Assembly (NCBI GenBank): GCA_023630585.1
Contig: CM042548.1
Coordinates: forward strand, 13,394,527-13,458,526
Direction of reading: 5' to 3'
DNA: 64,000 bases
DNA from: Cranoglanis bouderius
Taxonomy: Eukaryota; Chordata; Actinopteri; Siluriformes; Cranoglanididae
Part shown: positions 59,320 to 64,000 of the stretch, one piece after another
Numbering within the stretch: the stretch's first letter is position 1
How the letters are laid out: the number at the start of each line of letters is the position of its first letter
The notes under the pieces: generated by a model
Told to the model about the DNA's origin: nothing
Database searches by the model: none
Seen by the model: only the letters and a program-made list of their open reading frames with translations
Position numbers and translations under genes: made by a program

Positions 59320-60537
59320 CTGTCTGGGGTTGACCAGTCCATCTTTAACAGTTATAATAATAAGTAAGATGTAGGTTTTAGACTAAGGTTCTTGAGGAAT
59401 GTTCCACTTGTGACTAATCTTATAACAAAACATTTCCTCCTCCGAGCAAGCAAACGTACTCTAAACCCCAAATTTTAAAGTTAATTTCAGTAACATAATC
59501 ATCGCTCTCCATTAGCACTAGAACATTACACCATTGCAGCTGTGAAGCTTTGGATTATTTAACATTCTCAGAGCTCAGATTTAAAGGTGTGTGGAGCAAA
59601 AAAAATAAATCCCTTTAACTGCACATCGTTAAATATTAATAAATAAAAGAGGGAAGATTAACATTACTGCTCTCACATTCTGATTTGTAATGAGAAAACC
59701 TTGCTCTAAATGTGTGCACTGGGTTTCTCGCTCTTCACGTTATTTTATTATTTTATGGCCGTTTTCCACCACGTCCTCCTTTGTGTCATCATTAATAGAT
59801 TTAAAGTACGACTCGGGTGAAATTTGCCACTCAAAGCTAGCGTTAAATCCTGCAATTCAATTACTTAAAAAAAAAAAGAAGCGATTTATGTATAATCCAG
59901 TGAAAATGAAGCCCCGTGGAGGCTTTAGGAGGATCTCTGCTCATAGCCTGTGGTGGCAATTTGCTGACTGTGACTCCTTTAACCACATGTCAATTATTCA
60001 CCGAGAAGACTGAGCGACGTTTCTAATAGCAGCAGCTGAATAATGCATGAATGAGCTGAGACCGGGTTTATTTTTTGCATTTTTTTAGGGCCATCATGAG
60101 AAATGAGCTACGATGTGTGAAGTCATATATGGCGCTTCAGGTCTATAAGCCCCACCCACTTTAAATTGATTGACAGCTGACTGACCAATCTGTCTTTTTT
60201 TTTAAACCTACTGTTAAAAGCCACAGCGCTACAGTTTAATCCGTGTAATAAGATTATTTGTTTTTTAAAAATAAATAAATAAATAAAATGTCAATAAACC
60301 TTTGCCAATTCAGATGTCTTATAAAGTATTTTTGTATTTGAAGATAAAAAAAAACAAATAAATATGTGTACATTTACATACTTAATAAAATTCTACTCTA
60401 TGAATGATGTTAATTATTTTTTTATTTAACTTTTAAGATACTATTCGGAAAAACAGTTTTACAGAGCAGTTATTCAAATAATTCTTTTTTTTAAATCTAT
60501 TTTATATTATAGTTTTTTTTTTTTGTTTGTTTCTTTG
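58681..60537. other. Intergenic DNA, CT array, candidate conserved block
   Basis: CT array at 59254-59316. The stretch 59690-60020 (GGAGGCTTTAGGAGGATCTC, GGTGGCAATTTGCTGACTGT) is non-repetitive and conserved-non-coding-like. The open frame it contains shows no domain. Confidence 0.35.
59254..59316. repeat. CT microsatellite
   Basis: About thirty-one CT units. Confidence 0.97.
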
Positions 60538-61229
60538 TGTTACGTAACACAGACGTGTAGGACGGAAGAGGGAGTCAGGATGCATGCGCTGGGGAGACGT
60601 CAGTAAATGTAGAAGAATTTATTACAAACAGAAGAATCCATACTATGAGCAAAACAAACTATAATCTAGGCTGTAGTAAACAAGAGTAGTGATCTGGGAA
60701 TCACCGGAACAAAGCGCACGGTTAAACACATCTAAATTCTAACAAACTACACTATGATTAACTATGATTAACTATGATTAACTATGATAAACTATGATAA
60801 ACTATGATTAACTATGATAAACTATGATAAACTATGATAAACTATGATTAACTATGATTAACTATGATTAACTATGATAAACTATGATAAACTATGATAA
60901 ACTATGATAAACTATGATAAACTAAACACTAAACTAAGATAAATTAAACTAAATACTCCGCGCCGAAGCGGAAACGGAGTGGCGTATTTAAACACAAAGA
61001 AAATTACAAACAGCTGAAACTCATGATTACACAGAATGAATTAGACGAACCTGAACCAATAAGAATTAAGGAGGCGGAGACATGACACAAACCAAAACAT
61101 GAGCACATGGGGAAAACACAGGAGGCGGAGACATGACGTGAACGAAAACAAAAAGCACATGGCAGAGGTAAACAACACGAGAGTCTTTCTGAATGAAATG
61201 TCCATCGGAGAGTTTTTTGAATTCTAACA
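60538..61229 (-). mobile_element. Solo LTR, reverse, 5-bp target duplication
   Basis: Starts TGTTACGTAACA, ends TTCTAACA. CTTTG flanks it at 60533-60537 and 61230-61234. On the minus strand the poly(A) signal is in GTAATAAATTC near 60617. It is related to the LTRs at 25654 and 53657 (shared GGATGCA...GGGGA and CTCCGCG-CGAAGCGG motifs). A 10-bp tandem array (60751-60923) lies inside. No internal retroelement region. Confidence 0.92.
60751..60923. repeat. 10-bp tandem array inside the solo LTR
   Basis: About seventeen ACTATGATTA or ACTATGATAA units in irregular alternation. Confidence 0.95.
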
Positions 61230-61234
61230 CTTTG

Positions 61235-62309
61235 CTTTGTTTAACCAAGAAAAAAGATTTGTTGGTTTGAAAATCAAAATTAAATCCATTTCTACTCTAT
61301 GAATGATATTAGAATATTTTTTTGTTTAACTTTTAAGATATTATTCAGAGAAACACTTTTAAAGAGCACTAGATAAAATATTTTTTTATCTATAATATTT
61401 TACTAGATTTTATTTATTTTGAATGAATATACAATATTTATTTATTTGTTAGTTTTTTTTGTTTGTTTGTTTCTTTCTTTGTTTAACCGAGAAAAATGAT
61501 TTGTTGGTTTGAAAAGCAAAATTAAATTTTTTCACTGAATCTTTAAAAAAAATATTAAGAATCTTCTACAATTTTCTATATTTTTTTAGGTCACAACAAA
61601 TTTTTGCCAATTGAATACAAAAGTCATTTTTTGTGTTTGAAAAAATTAAATATACATATGCATACTTAATAAAACAGACATCTAGTCTATGAATGATTAG
61701 AATCTGGTCACGATTAGAGCAAAACATTGAAAATGCCACAAATTCAATGTTACAAAAAACGTATCATTCCATCGCACTCTAACTGTCGACTCCACTTGGC
61801 GTGTAGGTGTTTATTCACGTTCCTCTTGCACAAATTTCCCATAAAGCCCACAAAGCCCTGTGATAAAACACTCTCATCTCGGCCCAGTCACGTCAGTGTA
61901 ATTGGATTCGGGGCTGCGAGCGCTGGGAGGTGACAGCGAGGTGTGTGATGGCGGCGTTCCTTCTTTCACTGCAGCATGGAGATGAGCGGAGAGTTTACTC
62001 ACGGATTCGGCCATAAACACATTTCCTCGAATTGCATAACACTGTCACTGTTATTCACTTTGTCTCTGTAATTCTCTAAAGCTGGAAACGACTTGACCTT
62101 AAACACGGTGGCGAAAACACACCAGTCACGCTGATCAGATAAAAACTCTCACAAAAAGACAGAAACGGAGAAAAAAAGGAAATACTGTGTCAAAAAATTA
62201 TGTGTACAATCTCGCTTTTACCCCAAACATCGTCAATCACACAAATGAAGCCAAAGCTAATTCAGCTAACAAGTAAAGGAAGCGTATAACATCCAGTTTA
62301 CTCCGCAGA
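61235..62309. other. Intergenic DNA, nothing recognised
   Basis: 61480-61500 (GAGAAAAATGATTTGTTGGT) repeats the text at 61248-61267 just right of the LTR, a diverged local duplication (about 61235-61350 and 61470-61560). 61770-62070 is balanced and non-repetitive. Confidence 0.5.
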
Positions 62310-62570
62310 CCTGCTGAATCCTCTATTCTGATTGGTCAGAAGGTGTTGATTCATTTTCTATAACAGGTTTAAATTAATGTGCTCGTTCTAATACGTTATC
62401 TTTTCTATAGCAACAGCTCATTCACAGGGGCGTGTACAGCAGACTCTTCATATAAATGGATTAAAAGAATCATTGATGTGGTGAAGTAAATACTCCACAT
62501 ACTCTCTTTAAAGTAAAGAGATGCTTATTTAACATGTATGGAAGTAGTCTCCAGTGTCAGAGCCCCACTT
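62310..62570 (+). repeat. R1 family, forward copy (5' half)
   Basis: TTCTGATTGGTCAGAAGGTG, TTGATTCATTTTCTATAACA, GCAACAGCTCATTCACAGGG and AGTCTCCAGTGTCAGAGCC in R1 order. Confidence 0.8.
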
Positions 62571-63225
62571 AGCCCTGCCCACTTTGCCCTGGAAATTGTT
62601 GCTCAACCTACTGTCAGTGGAAATAGACAATTTGCATGAGGTGCAAGGAGGATTTTCTTCTTTTCTTTCTTTCTTCTCCCACATCTCCTCCATCTATCTA
62701 ATGTTTCTTAATTACTTTTAACCTTTAGTTTTTATGTTTCTTCCTTGTTATGTATTCATATTTCTCTCGTAACTCATCACCCAGTCAGTCTCTATTAAAG
62801 CAGTAAAAATGCCTTATAGGAAAAAAATGAACATAAAAAATAAATAAATAAAGATGGAGATAATATTTTTGTGTTGGATTTCTGATAAAATTGTAAATAC
62901 AGAGCATCTGCTGAAAAAATTCATAAAAATCAAACAAGGCTTGAAATGAAAGGTAGAGATGGAGGGAAAGAAAGTGATGAGGCTGGAGGAAGAACAGAGA
63001 AGAGAGTGTGAGGTGACGGAGTGACGGAGTGACATCTCGCCTCTTCAGTGAGTCTGTACTGACAACACAAAGCCTCGGCTTCAAGGACTTTGACAAGGTC
63101 AAAGATGGGACAGAACAGTGTGGAAAGAAGAAAAGATGGAGAGAGAGAGAGACCAAGAGAGAGAGAGAGCAAACAGCTACATCTAAACAATCTCAGTAAA
63201 ATAAAATGAAAAAATGCATTTGAAA
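62571..63225. other. Intergenic DNA, nothing recognised
   Basis: A short TTCTTTCTTTCTTCTCCCAC tract near 62655 matches the array unit at 63226. No gene. Confidence 0.55.
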
Positions 63226-63288
63226 ATTAGATGCATTTCTTTCTTTCTTCTACCATATCTCCTTTCTTTCTTTCTTTCTTTCTTTATT

Positions 63289-63345
<57 letters not shown>

Positions 63346-63441
63346 TACCACATCTCCTTTCTTCTTCTTTCTTTCTTCTACCATATCTCCAGCCTTTCTT
63401 TCTTTCTTTCTTCCTTTCTTCCACCATATTTCCTTTCTTTT

Positions 63442-63502
<61 letters not shown>

Positions 63503-63555
63503 TACCATATCTCCTTTCTTTCTTTCTTTCTTTCTTTCTTCTACAATATCTCATT

Positions 63556-63600
<45 letters not shown>

Positions 63601-63610
63601 TACCATTTCT

Positions 63611-63655
<45 letters not shown>

Positions 63656-63665
63656 TACCATTTCT

Positions 63666-63701
<36 letters not shown>

Positions 63702-63703
63702 TC
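63226..63703. repeat. CTTT array with higher-order CTTCTACCATATCTCC spacers
   Basis: Blocks of CTTT are punctuated about eight times by CTACCATATCTCC or variants (near 63250, 63346, 63378, 63421, 63501, 63541, 63600, 63654). Long open frames here on both strands are artefacts of the tetranucleotide repeat. Confidence 0.95.
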
Positions 63704-64000
63704 ACACTTTTCATTTCTCCTTCTAAGACTGGACACACACGTAAAATCACAGAGAGACTTATGTTAAATGATGAGCGATGATAAACTTCTGATTGTGCTC
63801 ATTTCTTCTGGAGGATTTAACGATCTACAATAACGTTAACATAATGAGACACTTACCGCCTTTTCTCTCATAAAACACTCGTTTATTCCAGAGTGAGTGC
63901 AGAAGGGTGGAAAAGAAACCATCAAACCTCATGTGCTGTAAAAGTGGCCTTCAGGTCGTGATGTTACAGAGACGGAGCTCATTTCCTCTTCACTTCCTCC
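63704..64000. other. Intergenic DNA to window end, nothing recognised
   Basis: No gene, no repeat. Confidence 0.55.

Noticed and set aside
63214..63767. 170- and 178-residue frames
   Set aside because: Artefacts of the CTTT array and its spacers.

Overview
The window looks like a teleost fish nuclear chromosome. It is AT-rich and gene-poor, with one recognisable host gene fragment set among several Tc1-type DNA transposons, an L2-type LINE, tRNA-derived SINEs, solo LTRs, foldback repeats and long microsatellites. The repeat mix would suit a catfish (Siluriformes), but that is a guess; teleost is the firm part.

Host gene: positions 1063-2005 (+) are the last coding exon of an LRFN/SALM-family synaptic adhesion protein, closest by memory to LRFN5. 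It holds the end of the fibronectin type III domain, one transmembrane helix, the cytoplasmic tail and a C-terminal ESTV PDZ-binding motif. A simple-repeat-rich 3' UTR follows, with candidate poly(A) signals near 2737-2995. The upstream intron contains a truncated Tc1 copy (1-663). I found no other host coding sequence in the next 61 kb, which fits the known placement of LRFN5 beside a very large gene desert in mammals. Several non-repetitive blocks (near 12.6-13.0, 22.4-22.7, 27.3-27.5, 54.95-55.15 and 59.7-60.0 kb) have the texture of conserved non-coding elements; this is untested.

Mobile elements from left to right: Tc1 fragment 1-663; dispersed fish repeat 6457-6690; L2 LINE 10095-12507 (10-bp target-site duplication, two nonsense codons, YADD to YAND); Tc1 13567-14875; foldback TIR element 18103-19093 (TTAA flanks); dispersed repeat 20694-20965; LTR 25654-26430; solo LTR 29444-29921 nested in a foldback repeat; SINE 31185-31379; Tc1 32168-33771 abutting Tc1 33784-35181; SINE-like 40030-40220; Rex1-like LINE tail 42520-42865; solo LTR 53657-54529; LINE and LTR fragments 55780-56290; solo LTR 60538-61229. 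A dispersed family with a hairpin 3' end, called R1 here, recurs about ten times.

Local duplications: 6.7-8.3 kb and 16.6-17.2 kb are homologous; 44362-44526 repeats at 46281-46445; 47301-47871 is tandemly repeated to 48316. Tandem arrays include a degenerate minisatellite at 57718-58680 and CTTT/GAAA arrays at 41.8-43.6, 47.6-48.2 and 63.2-63.7 kb. None of the transposase or reverse-transcriptase genes is intact. The genes do not form a pathway: this is one synaptic gene end followed by repeat-dense non-coding DNA.
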